A stretch of DNA of 64,000 bases from Candidatus Aminicenantes bacterium UBA6228. Its GTDB lineage: Bacteria; Acidobacteriota; Aminicenantia; Aminicenantales; Saccharicenantaceae. The stretch covers positions 124,001 through 188,000 of the forward strand of contig DJWO01000014.1 of the NCBI GenBank assembly GCA_002441005.1. The letters run 5' to 3'. Both the position numbers and the translations under genes were made by a program. This document shows positions 16,180 to 23,787 of the stretch, piece after piece (the stretch's first letter is position 1; each line of letters opens with the position of its first letter). The notes beneath the pieces were generated by a model. The model had not been told where the DNA came from. It was given only the letters and a program-made list of their open reading frames with translations, and searched no databases.

Positions 16180-17494
16180 GGCCGTTATCCTGCTCCGCGC
16201 CGGATCAGGCAAAAAGATACTTGGACTGCCGCTCCTGTTAAGGGCCATCCTGGCCGCACAGCAGGCTGGCTTTAAAACTTTTTATTTGGCTGGCTCTGGA
16301 GAACCGGAAGAAATGGAGCTGGTGGAATTAGTAAAAAAGGACCAGCGAATTTTATCTTCGCCGCTTGATTTACACGCCCTCAGAATTGAAGATTTATCAT
16401 CGCCCGGTAAACCAGCGACCCAGGAGTTATTCGATTCATCCGATGGATTTCTGCTGCTTGAGGGTGATGCGGTTTTTGATCCTTCCCTTCTTGACGAAGC
16501 AAAACGCTTTGAGCCCCAGAGTCAAGAAATAATAATTTTCAAAACCGGTCCGGATGTTGCCGGCTCTGATTCGAACTGGACCGGACTGGCGGTTATCTCT
16601 GGTAATTTGTTGCCCGGGCTTCTGACCAGATTCGGCTCGGGTAATGATCAAAGCTCTGAGCCGTTGACCGCACTTCCTTCGACGGCAACCATCAGATATT
16701 TGACGCTTTCCTCCGGACATTTTCTCCTCAGAGTAAATTCCAGGGAGTCGGAGAAAAAGGCGGAAAAAGCCTTGCTGTCCACTGCCCGCAAACCGCAGGA
16801 TGGCTTTATCGCCAGGCACTTCAACCGGCATGTTTCCCTTTTTCTCAGCCAAAAGCTGATCAAGCTCCGGGCCAGCCCGAGCCTGCTGTCTTTCCTGAAT
16901 TTTCTCATCGGCCTGACCGGTGCCTGGCTGGCTGCGATTGGCCGCGGTTACTGGAGTTTTTTGCTGGCTGGTTTGCTTTTTGAGCTGGCCAGCATTTTCG
17001 ATGGCTGTGATGGTGAGGTGGCCCGCCTGACTTACAATACTTCTGACCGGGGAGCCTTCTCTGATGTTCTGCTGGATGCCTCGAGTTACATTATTTTCTT
17101 TAGCGGTCTGGCTCTTGGACTTTACCGTTATAAGCTGGATAGCAACTATTTGACCCTGATGACCATCTTCCTTCTCTCCGCCGCCTGGTATTATTATAAC
17201 CTGGCCCGCTACAGCCGGAGCTCAGGGATCGGTAAGAAGATATTCTTAGTGGCCAAAGAGATAGAGTCCCGGCCGGAAAAGGAAAAAAAGCTGAGCCTGG
17301 TGGATAAAATAGCCGCTAAAGTGGCTTTTGCTGTCCGCCGTGATTTTTTTGCGACTGCAGTTTTTGTCCTCTTAGCTCTGGGACAGGCCCCGGCTGTTAT
17401 CTATCTCATTTGTTTCGGCTCGCTCGTTGAATCAGTCTATTTCCATTTTTATGTTCATAAAAAGCTGGTCAGCCAATCAGCCGAAATAAATTAA
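16163..17494 (+). CDS. Nucleotidyltransferase-like / CDP-alcohol phosphatidyltransferase fusion
   Basis: 443 residues. The C-terminal half (about 225-440) is a CDP-alcohol phosphotransferase with several membrane helices and the full motif DG-x2-AR-x8-G-x3-D-x3-D (starting DGEVAR at about residue 283). The N-terminal half (1-210) resembles a sugar-phosphate nucleotidyltransferase domain (VILLRAGSGKKILGLPLLLRAI, then LLLEGDAVFDPSLL), but the usual GxGTR...K start is altered. The layout is that of archaeal inositol-phosphate cytidylyltransferase/DIPP synthase bifunctional enzymes. It could activate a polyol phosphate and transfer it to a lipid or polyol. The substrate cannot be read from sequence. 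Confidence 0.7.
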   Translation: MPMVDKAVILLRAGSGKKILGLPLLLRAILAAQQAGFKTFYLAGSGEPEEMELVELVKKDQRILSSPLDLHALRIEDLSSPGKPATQELFDSSDGFLLLEGDAVFDPSLLDEAKRFEPQSQEIIIFKTGPDVAGSDSNWTGLAVISGNLLPGLLTRFGSGNDQSSEPLTALPSTATIRYLTLSSGHFLLRVNSRESEKKAEKALLSTARKPQDGFIARHFNRHVSLFLSQKLIKLRASPSLLSFLNFLIGLTGAWLAAIGRGYWSFLLAGLLFELASIFDGCDGEVARLTYNTSDRGAFSDVLLDASSYIIFFSGLALGLYRYKLDSNYLTLMTIFLLSAAWYYYNLARYSRSSGIGKKIFLVAKEIESRPEKEKKLSLVDKIAAKVAFAVRRDFFATAVFVLLALGQAPAVIYLICFGSLVESVYFHFYVHKKLVSQSAEIN

Positions 17495-17543
17495 ATTGCC
17501 AGCCAGTCCAGATTTATGTTAACTATGAAGACTGTTTAAGCCA

Positions 17544-18770
17544 ATGAAAATACTTCATGTTCTGACTTCTTTTGAGCCGGCCTGGGCGGTGGGTGGTTCT
17601 ATCACCGCTCATAGCAATCTCTGCCATGCCTTGCAGCGTCTGGGTCATGAGGTAACGGTCTATGCCAGTAACGCCGATGGCCTTGGTGGCCAGCTGGATG
17701 TCCCCCTCCAACAGCCAGTTGATTTAGATGGACTCAGAGTCTGGTATTTCCCTTATGAGCTGGGGCGAATCCGGGCTTTTTACTCCCGGAGTCTTCTCCA
17801 TCAACTGAAAAAGACCGCCTCAGACTTTGAGGTCGTTCATCTGGCCGGCCTGTGGCAATATCTGTGCGTGGCCGCTTCATCAATTGTAAAAAAACAGGGT
17901 ATTCCTTCCATTATCACCCCTCATTCGAGCTTGATGGCCGCTTCCTTTTATGGCGTTGGATCGCTCCGGACCAAAAAGTTTTACTGGAATTTATTCGGGA
18001 AAAAAGCCATCAAAAACGCTACTGCCGTTCATTTTCTAAGCGAGGGAGAACGCCAGGATTCAGAGGCTTTTACCCGAGGCGAAGCCAGCTTTATAGTTCC
18101 TAATGGCATTTTCACTGACCGCTATGAGAGAAATGAGACACTCAGGGCAGAGCTCAGGAAAAAACTAAATATACCGGGCGAAGCCCTGGTTATGCTTTTT
18201 CTGGGCAGGCTTCATCCCAAAAAACAAATTGATTTAATAATTAAGGCTCTGCCGGCCGTTTTAAAACAGAGACCGGATGTCTTTTTGCTGCTGGTTGGTC
18301 CGCCTGGCAGGGAAGAATATGTCAATAATTTGAAAAATTTGGCGGCCAGTCTCGGCTTAGAAAAGCAGGTTATCTGGGCCGGCCTTATTGATCACCACGA
18401 GACGCCCGCCTATTATTCAGCCTCCGATCTCATGGTTTTACCCAGCTTGGCCGAAGGAGTCAGTATGGCCCTGACCGAGGCCATGGCGGCTTCCCTGCCC
18501 CTTCTTATCACCAACCGGGTCGCTAATTGGGTAGAGATAGAGCAGGACGGAGCAGGATTGGTGGTCGAACCGGTGGCCTCCGAGGTAGAAAAAGCTCTGG
18601 TCAGGCTGGCCACTGACCCGACTCTTCTGGCCACACTGTCCAGACAGGCTAAAGAATCAGCCAGAAAACGATACGACATTAGCCAGGTTGCACCTCTTAT
18701 GCTCAGGGCTTACCAGGATGTTATCACCGGAGAAAGAAGTCCCGAGCTTCACTGGCAGCAAAAAAGCTGA
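17544..18770 (+). CDS. GT4-family glycosyltransferase
   Basis: 408 residues, GT-B fold. The N-terminal domain begins MKILHVLTSFEPAWAVGGS, with the glycine loop of GT4 enzymes. The C-terminal donor-binding domain contains LFLGRLHPKKQIDLIIKAL, then PSLAEGVSMALTEAMAAS, the E-x7-E motif of retaining GT4 transferases. It follows the CDP-alcohol transferase by about 50 bases on the same strand, suggesting glycosylation of a lipid or envelope glycan made by this cluster. Acceptor and donor are unknown. Confidence 0.85.
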   Translation: MKILHVLTSFEPAWAVGGSITAHSNLCHALQRLGHEVTVYASNADGLGGQLDVPLQQPVDLDGLRVWYFPYELGRIRAFYSRSLLHQLKKTASDFEVVHLAGLWQYLCVAASSIVKKQGIPSIITPHSSLMAASFYGVGSLRTKKFYWNLFGKKAIKNATAVHFLSEGERQDSEAFTRGEASFIVPNGIFTDRYERNETLRAELRKKLNIPGEALVMLFLGRLHPKKQIDLIIKALPAVLKQRPDVFLLLVGPPGREEYVNNLKNLAASLGLEKQVIWAGLIDHHETPAYYSASDLMVLPSLAEGVSMALTEAMAASLPLLITNRVANWVEIEQDGAGLVVEPVASEVEKALVRLATDPTLLATLSRQAKESARKRYDISQVAPLMLRAYQDVITGERSPELHWQQKS

Positions 18771-18839
18771 GATCAGCCGCTTCACCGCCTGTTAACCGGC
18801 CTGCTAAAAAATATAGCGACCGTTTTTTAGATTAATTAC

Positions 18840-19427
18840 TTAAGGTTCAATTTTAGTGCCCAGCACTTCCAGGAACTTCCGCATCCATTCCGGATGTCCT
18901 GGCCAGGCGGCAGCGGTTACCAGGTTGCCATCAACATAAGCGTTGGACAGGCTGTCGTTTAGCTCTCCCCATTTAGCTCCGGCTCTGATCACATCTGGTT
19001 TTAAGGCCGGATAAGCAGTGCAAAGTTTGCCCTTAAGGACATCAGCCGCTACCAACACCTGCGGACCATGACAGATGGCTGCAATAGGTTTTTTGTTCTC
19101 AGCGAAGTACTGGACAATAGAAATTACTTTTTCATTCAAACGGATATATTCCGGGGCCCGGCCACCAGGGATGACCAGAGCATCATAGTTTTTGGGCTCA
19201 ACTTCATCAAAGGTCGCAGTCAGGGCAAAATTATGGCCTGGTTTTTCACTATAGGTTTGATCACCGACAAAATCGTGAATAGCTGTTTTGACCGTCTCAC
19301 CTTTTTTCTTGCCAGGACAGACCGCATCAACCTGATGGCCAACCATGGTCAGCATCTGGAAAGGAACCATGGCCTCATAATCCTCGACATAGTCTCCAAC
19401 CAGCATTAAAATCTTTTTTGCACTCAT
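18840..19427 (-). CDS. DJ-1/PfpI-family protein
   Basis: 195 residues when started at ATG 19427, which follows AAGGAGG; an upstream in-frame ATG at 19499 lacks this and would add a non-family extension. MSAKKILMLVGDYVEDYEAMVPF is the typical opening. The conserved nucleophile Cys lies in AAICHGPQVLVAAD, with Glu in the first strand region. Members act as glyoxalase/deglycase-type or intracellular peptidase enzymes; which applies here is not decidable. It is convergent with the GT4 gene and is the last backbone gene before the integron. Confidence 0.85.
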   Translation of the reverse strand: MSAKKILMLVGDYVEDYEAMVPFQMLTMVGHQVDAVCPGKKKGETVKTAIHDFVGDQTYSEKPGHNFALTATFDEVEPKNYDALVIPGGRAPEYIRLNEKVISIVQYFAENKKPIAAICHGPQVLVAADVLKGKLCTAYPALKPDVIRAGAKWGELNDSLSNAYVDGNLVTAAAWPGHPEWMRKFLEVLGTKIEP

Positions 19428-19835
19428 TTTTAACCTCCTTATTGTAGCTATTTTTAGATTATCAATTTTAGCTGAATCAGGCAACAGCCATCTTCCCAAC
19501 AGACATGACCCAAATTGAGATTAAGGCGTTATAATTTTAAGAACTGCAAATGAAAGGAATCTAAGAACTTACAAAAATAAAGCTGGAGTTGTCGGCACCT
19601 GGCTTCAATGGGTCAGAGTTAGTCGGGGAAAAAGTTAGAGCCATGATTGCCAGGAAGTTTTTCAGAAAAGCAGGACGCTTGAATTGCTTCAGTTTTTGGC
19701 GCTGGCTCTAAGAAAATTTTAATGGTGGTGTCTACTGGACGATGTCAGAACTTTCTTCCAACAAAATCCTGACGCTGACTGACGCAAAATTGCGAAGCAT
19801 TTTTGCACTGCTATCTAAATTCCTAAAATTTATGA
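19428..19835. other. Spacer between the PfpI gene and the integron end, about 400 bases
   Basis: No gene supported. A hairpin at about 19780-19805 (GCAAAATTGC GAA GCATTTTTGC) resembles the central hairpins inside the two attC sites next door and could be a remnant of another attC, but the outer arms are missing. The minus-strand frame at 19732-19980 runs through attC and is not credible. Confidence 0.35.
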
Positions 19836-19928
19836 GTATAACGTTTCCAGCATATACGACGTTTTGCGATAGCAAAATGTCCCGAATGGCAAGGGCGTAA
19901 GCCCGTAGCATATATGCTGTGTTATGTG
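19836..19928 (-). repeat. attC-like recombination site closing cassette B
   Basis: Read on the minus strand: CACATAAC, one base, CAGCATATA, a central variable hairpin (GGGCTTACGCCC and TTTTGCTATCGCAAAA), TATATGCTG, five bases, GTTATAC. The arms ATAAC/GTTAT and CAGCATATA/TATATGCTG are perfectly complementary, with the asymmetric 1/5 spacer typical of folded attC. Outer boxes match RYYYAAC and GTTRRRY with one deviation each. The predicted cut is G^TT between 19841 and 19842. Confidence 0.82.
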
Positions 19929-19945
19929 ATGTCTGCGTGCCAATT

Positions 19946-20551
19946 TCAACTTTTTCTAAATAAGTCAAGTGATGGTTCAATTAACTTCTTGCGGATAGTT
20001 TCACTATTATTAATTTCAAACAAATTATTCTCTACTAATTCTCCCTGAATTTTTATATATGCGTCCTCATAATCAATTTTTTCTATATTTTTGAAAATCT
20101 TATCGTCATTATATTCAAGATGACCCGTTACATTTTCAAATTTGCCAACCCATTTAACTTGAGGTTTCTTATGAATGTTATATAATACCCCTGCATAGAC
20201 TTTCGGTTCATTAATATTTTTATCCCTAAGTATTATCCTTAAATATAAGATTTTTAAATTATCGTCTATCTCTGTTATAGTTTGACCACGTTCGACCCTG
20301 GTTTTGTCCTTAGGAACAAAAAATACAGCGAATTTTCTCAACAGCCACAAATTGACATTAGTTGACTCTAATCCTGTTGAACTTCTTGCACTTATACCAT
20401 AACCAGCAGGTCTTCCAATAATGAATTTCTCCTCTTCTTCATGCAAGATACCTTCTATTTCTTTAATCAAATAGGAAACCTCAAGATACAATTTTTGAAT
20501 AAAATCAAACGCTAAATTTGTCTGCTCGATAATTTCACTTTTGTTAATCAT
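19946..20551 (-). CDS. Unrecognised cassette protein, partner of a PD-(D/E)XK protein
   Basis: 201 residues from ATG 20551, preceded by GGAGGACTGGAGCC; a more upstream ATG in the same frame is inside the previous gene and less likely. The start overlaps the stop of the nuclease-like gene by 8 bases (ATGATTAA), so the two are translationally coupled. The protein is soluble, lacks signal or membrane segments, and is rich in Lys, Ile and Asn. The stretch about 70-135 looks like alternating beta strands (NLWLLRKFAVFFVPKDK, then LKILYLRIILRDK). I do not recognise the family. Position between a nuclease and attC suggests a dedicated partner such as a sensor, specificity or immunity subunit (inference). 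Confidence 0.6.
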   Translation of the reverse strand: MINKSEIIEQTNLAFDFIQKLYLEVSYLIKEIEGILHEEEEKFIIGRPAGYGISARSSTGLESTNVNLWLLRKFAVFFVPKDKTRVERGQTITEIDDNLKILYLRIILRDKNINEPKVYAGVLYNIHKKPQVKWVGKFENVTGHLEYNDDKIFKNIEKIDYEDAYIKIQGELVENNLFEINNSETIRKKLIEPSLDLFRKS

Positions 20552-21383
20552 GGCTCCAGTCCTCCTTATAAAATATGGGGGGGTCAATATACTTTAACTT
20601 CCCTAATTGCAGCAGAGGCATAAATATCTTTTTCTGATTGGTAAGGAAGATTGTTTTCTTCACCGGCGTGATCTTTTTTTCAAATAACAGACTTTGCATA
20701 AAACCGATAAAGGCGCCACGAAATTTAGCTGTTCTTATCTCAAAGAAAATGGAGACATAGCTTTTTAGAGAAGCGCTTACGTTATAGAGGTAATTGAGAC
20801 CTTGAAAATCCCGAAGATTTTTCTTATCCAATAAGTTATATAGATCCAAAGCAAAATCTCGCTGTTGCTTTTTCATGTTTCTATTACTTTCTAGGACATT
20901 ATAGAGAAACGAGGAAACTGATTGCCAATTAGTCCATTTAAAACGATGGATAAACTCTGGCGAGATTATTTTAAATTTATGTTCTTTATAATAATAGTCA
21001 GCAGTAATTGCGATTAACCAAAAATCCTTACCATAGTTCTTTGCCTCTAATTTTCCGCCATGGATTTCACGTAGTAGTTGGGCTTTGGTTTTTTTAGTCT
21101 CCTCGGCGAATCCTGAAAAATATTTAGCTTCTATCAGTAGATAGTAATTCCCAACTATTATGACTAAATCTGGTTCAGTATTTTCCTCAAAACGAGGCCA
21201 AAATATAAATTCTGCCTCATTAGCTTCCTAGTTAGAGATGTCAAAGCCCAATTTGTTCAAATATCCTTTAAGAAAAATTTCTCGGTCTGAATATTTGAAA
21301 AAGGAAAAGACATTGGATGTCAGAATATCTTCCATTCTTTCAATTCTAGAAGTCAATTTGCCATGTAATTCAGCTAAGTACAT
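20544..21383 (-). pseudogene. PD-(D/E)XK nuclease-like cassette gene with one in-frame TAG
   Basis: From ATG 21383 (ribosome site AAAGGTG) the frame reads through 279 sense codons if one TAG (21228-21230, codon 52) is ignored; the rest is intact to TAA at 20544. Residues 51 on either side of the stop read FDIS-N-stop-EANEAEF. The nuclease motif is EPDLVIIVGNYYLLIEAK, a PD-x(10-12)-E-x-K arrangement after a Glu-bearing helix. Known families with this core cut DNA in restriction or other defence. A coupled partner gene follows. It could be a decayed gene, an assembly error, or a stop suppressed by readthrough. No frameshift is needed, which is unusual for random decay. Confidence 0.7.
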
Positions 21384-21417
21384 TTTATCACCTTTGTGCT
21401 ATGCACGCAGATTTCAC

Positions 21418-21502
21418 ATAACGTTCTCAGCATAAAAGAAGTTTTTGCGAAGCAAAAATTTGGGTGAGTGCCATAAAACACGAACCTTTTATGCTGTGTT
21501 AT
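21418..21502 (-). repeat. attC-like recombination site closing cassette A
   Basis: Same plan as the distal site. Minus strand: GATAAC, CA, CAGCATAAAAG, a central hairpin (TTTTTGCTTCGCAAAAA), CTTTTATGCTG, five bases, GTTATGT. The 11-bp inner arms CAGCATAAAAG/CTTTTATGCTG and 5-bp outer arms ATAAC/GTTAT are perfect, with spacer lengths 1 and 5 as in the other site. The site begins about 20 bases after the stop of the DUF262 gene. The predicted cut lies between 21421 and 21422. Confidence 0.85.
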
Positions 21503-21521
21503 CTGTCTGTTTGTCGCCATA

Positions 21522-22877
21522 TTAATCTTTCCTTGGTCTTGCCCAATTGCAATATCTATGAGTTAGCCTAGCATTTTCAGGTATAGTTTTACCACCAGCC
21601 CAATATTGCTTGATATGATCAATTGCTGCATCATCTATATCTTGAATTTTCTGACCGCAAATCGCACAGGTAGAATCATTTTTATAAAGTTCTTCCTTTA
21701 ACTTCAAAGAAAAACAACGAGGTTCTTTTTTTGCAATACCAATTATGTCTTGAAGAGTTAGTCGCCACTTATCAAATCGTTTTGTTACTGCTTCAACACT
21801 ACTTGTGGAGAGTTCAATTGCATCTATAAAATCCTGATCATTGGTCATTAGATATATTAAGGCTTCACGAATTGAATCAAGGTTTTGATAAACTTTGTTT
21901 TTGTCTTCTCTCGCAAAAGAATACATCAGAATGTCATATAAAGATGCATTGAATTTTTTTGGTTCCCAATATCCGTTTCGATTCTTTTCATCACCTTTAT
22001 AAAATCTCTTAAATGCGTGATTGTCTAACAAGGATTTTATTATAGTAACCGCATTTTTAAAGGCGTTTTTTAATTCAATGGCGTCCACTTCAGATATATC
22101 TTGATATTTCTCCATATCATTGTTAAGAAACTTCCTCATAGGTGGTTTATATTTCAAATAGGTAAAATGATAAAATGCTGCAAATCTAAGAACAAGTTCT
22201 ATATCTTTCATCCTCTTGTCAGGCTTTTTAAGTCCTAATAAGTACATAAAATCGGTATCTTTAGAAAGTTCTTTTAGTAATTTGTTGTATAGTCCCCTGT
22301 AGATGCAATTCCTTAATTCTTGATCGTTTAAAGATACTGCCCCTGTATTTAGTCGTTCAAATATTTCAAATTTTAAATCAGCCTCTGACTCTCTCCGAAA
22401 AGTTATAGTGCGGATCTTACAATATCTTATTTTGTTTTGTAGCTTTCTATCTATCTCTTTAAACGATTTTCTGTTAAGTTCTGTAAATACTTTCAACCCG
22501 GTCAACTTAAAATCTATTCCGTCTGGAAATCGTCCATCTATAAATGAGAAAAAAGCGGTTAATCTTTGTTGTCCATCAATGACATATTCTTTTCCATCTT
22601 TCTCTTCAGAGAGATAAATTACAGGGAGTGGTATATCCAAAAGTGCTGATTCTATTAGTCTGCTCGATTTTTTTGCATCCCATACAAAGTGTCTTTGGAA
22701 ATCAGGCTGTATTATTAGATCTCCATCTTTATATTTCCTATAAAGTGAGTCTATCTCGGGATCTCCCTGCTCTGTGTATACTCTTCTCTTTGTTGAAGAG
22801 ACTTCTATATTCTCAATTTCTTCTTCTAATGGTTGCTCAAATTCGAGTTCGTTTAATTCTTCTGCTTCTTCATTCAT
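21522..22877 (-). CDS. DUF262/HNH endonuclease-domain protein (GmrSD-like) in integron cassette A
   Basis: 451 residues. The N-terminal DUF262/ParB-like domain carries IQPDFQRHFVWD, the IDGQQRLTAFFSF motif (about residue 97) and FERLNTGAVSLNDQELRN, all signatures of GmrS-type NTP-using domains. The C-terminal HNH domain (about 400-451) has CAICG, AIDHIKQYWAGGK and LTHRYCNWARP, with Cys pairs and DH for metal and catalysis. Such proteins include type IV restriction enzymes against modified phage DNA. The start ATG 22877 follows AAGGAGGTGATAGA. It is the first cassette after attI, the best expressed place in an integron. Confidence 0.85.
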   Translation of the reverse strand: MNEEAEELNELEFEQPLEEEIENIEVSSTKRRVYTEQGDPEIDSLYRKYKDGDLIIQPDFQRHFVWDAKKSSRLIESALLDIPLPVIYLSEEKDGKEYVIDGQQRLTAFFSFIDGRFPDGIDFKLTGLKVFTELNRKSFKEIDRKLQNKIRYCKIRTITFRRESEADLKFEIFERLNTGAVSLNDQELRNCIYRGLYNKLLKELSKDTDFMYLLGLKKPDKRMKDIELVLRFAAFYHFTYLKYKPPMRKFLNNDMEKYQDISEVDAIELKNAFKNAVTIIKSLLDNHAFKRFYKGDEKNRNGYWEPKKFNASLYDILMYSFAREDKNKVYQNLDSIREALIYLMTNDQDFIDAIELSTSSVEAVTKRFDKWRLTLQDIIGIAKKEPRCFSLKLKEELYKNDSTCAICGQKIQDIDDAAIDHIKQYWAGGKTIPENARLTHRYCNWARPRKD

Positions 22878-22892
22878 TCTATCACCTCCTTA

Positions 22893-22983
22893 GGCGACAA
22901 ATTTCATATAACTCGTTTCTATACGAATTGAATGTATATGACCTTTTGGTGCATATTATACGAACTTAATGTGTAATTATTAA
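22893..22983 (-). promoter_or_regulatory. attI-like region with candidate array promoter
   Basis: On the minus strand the cassette A boundary is GAG^TTATATG (cut between 22911 and 22912). Unlike the two attC sites it does not fold as nested palindromes. Instead two imperfect 20-bp direct repeats on the plus strand (TATACGAATTGAATGTATAT and TATACGAACTTAATGTGTAA, 16 of 20 identical) are present, as in attI sites with integrase direct repeats. A candidate promoter TTAATA-17-TATAAT (22978-22983 and 22955-22960) points into the cassettes and would serve as Pc. Confidence 0.6.
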
Positions 22984-23037
22984 TCAAATTACTAATAATA
23001 ACTTAAATACTTTTTTTTTACCAATTTTTATAGAATT

Positions 23038-23621
23038 ATGCAACAAAAATACTTGGAACAAACAAAGCAAGAATTAAGATTAAGAATTTATAGTTTTAAA
23101 ACTATAAAGGCTTATTTGGGCTGTCTGAGAGAATATTTTGATTTTAAAAAATTTAATTTGGAAAAAATAGACGAGGAAAATATAAAGCAATTTTTGTTAA
23201 ATAAACAAAGTAGAAATTATTCTTCACAAACGATAAATCTTTACTTAAATACAATAAATTTTTCTACCGCGAAGTATTGAAAATTTCTCAAAATATAAAT
23301 TTAAAATTCGCCAAGCGAAGTAAAAAACTACCGATTGTTCTATCAAGAGAAGAAATTAAAAATATCATTGAGGCAATTAGAAATCCAAAACATAAATTGA
23401 TAATTTCTTTGGCCTACGGCGCCGGATTAAGAATTAGCGAAGTTGTTAATTTAAAAGTAAAAGACGTTAATTTAGGAGAATTAACTATCCACCTTAAAAA
23501 CGCTAAAGGCAAAAAGGACAGAATCACTATTTTCCCAGAAAAAATTAAAAATGATCTTCAAAACTTAATTGCTGGCAAAAACTTAAACGACTATCTTTAT
23601 GAAAGCGAGCGAGGCGGCTAA
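23038..23621 (+). pseudogene. Tyrosine recombinase (probable integron integrase), frameshifted and truncated
   Basis: The first 80 codons are a SAM-like core-binding domain (SFKTIKAYLGCLREYFDF, then NYSSQTINLYLNTINF). At the T-run around 23263 one T is missing: restoring it joins TINF to FYREVLKISQNINLKF in the next frame. The catalytic domain then reads SREEIKNII, AYGAGLRISEVVNLKVKD (catalytic Arg) and GKGKKD-like NAKGKKDRITIF, and stops at ESERGG-stop. The HxxR and Tyr motifs are absent. A full enzyme would be about 300-330 residues. The truncation ends 8 bases from tRNA-Ala. Pointing away from attI fits intI, but without the IntI-specific insert a XerC-like identity cannot be excluded. Confidence 0.8.
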
Positions 23622-23628
23622 TTCAATA

Positions 23629-23704
23629 TGGTGGAGCTGACCGGGCTCGAACCGGCGACCCCGTGACTGCCAGTCACGTACTCTCCCAACTGAGCTACAG
23701 CCCC
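23629..23704 (-). tRNA. tRNA-Ala (anticodon GGC)
   Basis: 76-nt cloverleaf on the minus strand with encoded CCA. The acceptor GGGGCTG/CAGCTCC contains the alanine identity pair G3:U70. D arm TAGCTCAGTTGGGAGAG, anticodon stem CGTGA/TCACG with loop CTGGCAG (anticodon GGC), T arm CCGGTTCGAGCCCGG. All stems pair. It flanks the integron, and tRNA 3' ends are frequent sites of element insertion. Confidence 0.97.
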
Positions 23705-23755
23705 ACCGGGTAAGTTTATAATACAGAAAACCACCTTTTCCGTCAAGAAAAACAG

Positions 23756-23787
23756 GGGACACAATCTATATTTCCTATTTTTTCTGG
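23756..23787 (+). repeat. Dispersed repeat, copy 1
   Basis: Begins GGGACACAATCTATATTTCC, continues TATTTTTTCTGG. The same sequence occurs at 35572-35605 with two extra T. It lies just downstream of the tRNA region, outside any gene. Short GGGGACA-type repeats are often traces of REP-associated transposase activity, but no transposase is near. Confidence 0.7.

Larger units (their letters stand above)
19836..23621 (-). mobile_element. Integron with two gene cassettes and a broken integrase
   Basis: AT-rich island between the PfpI gene and tRNA-Ala. Parts in order on the minus strand: tyrosine recombinase pseudogene (plus strand, pointing away), an attI-like region with a candidate promoter, cassette A (about 21422-22911, DUF262-HNH), attC, cassette B (about 19842-21421, two genes), attC. 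Divergent integrase and cassettes, each cassette gene followed within about 20 bases by an attC, and two attC sites with identical spacing are the defining integron layout. The backbone genes on both sides are visibly more GC-rich. The distal end may extend slightly below 19836. Assignment rests on attC structure, since the integrase lacks its C-terminal half. Confidence 0.8.

Noticed and set aside
19523..19545. Third attC-like end (GTTATAATTTTAAG) below the array
   Set aside because: It has a GTTAT box but no complementary inner arm at the right spacing, so a third cassette is not supported.
19732..19980. 82-codon minus-strand frame near the integron end
   Set aside because: It runs straight through the attC palindrome and has no ribosome site; the open frame is a by-product of the site.
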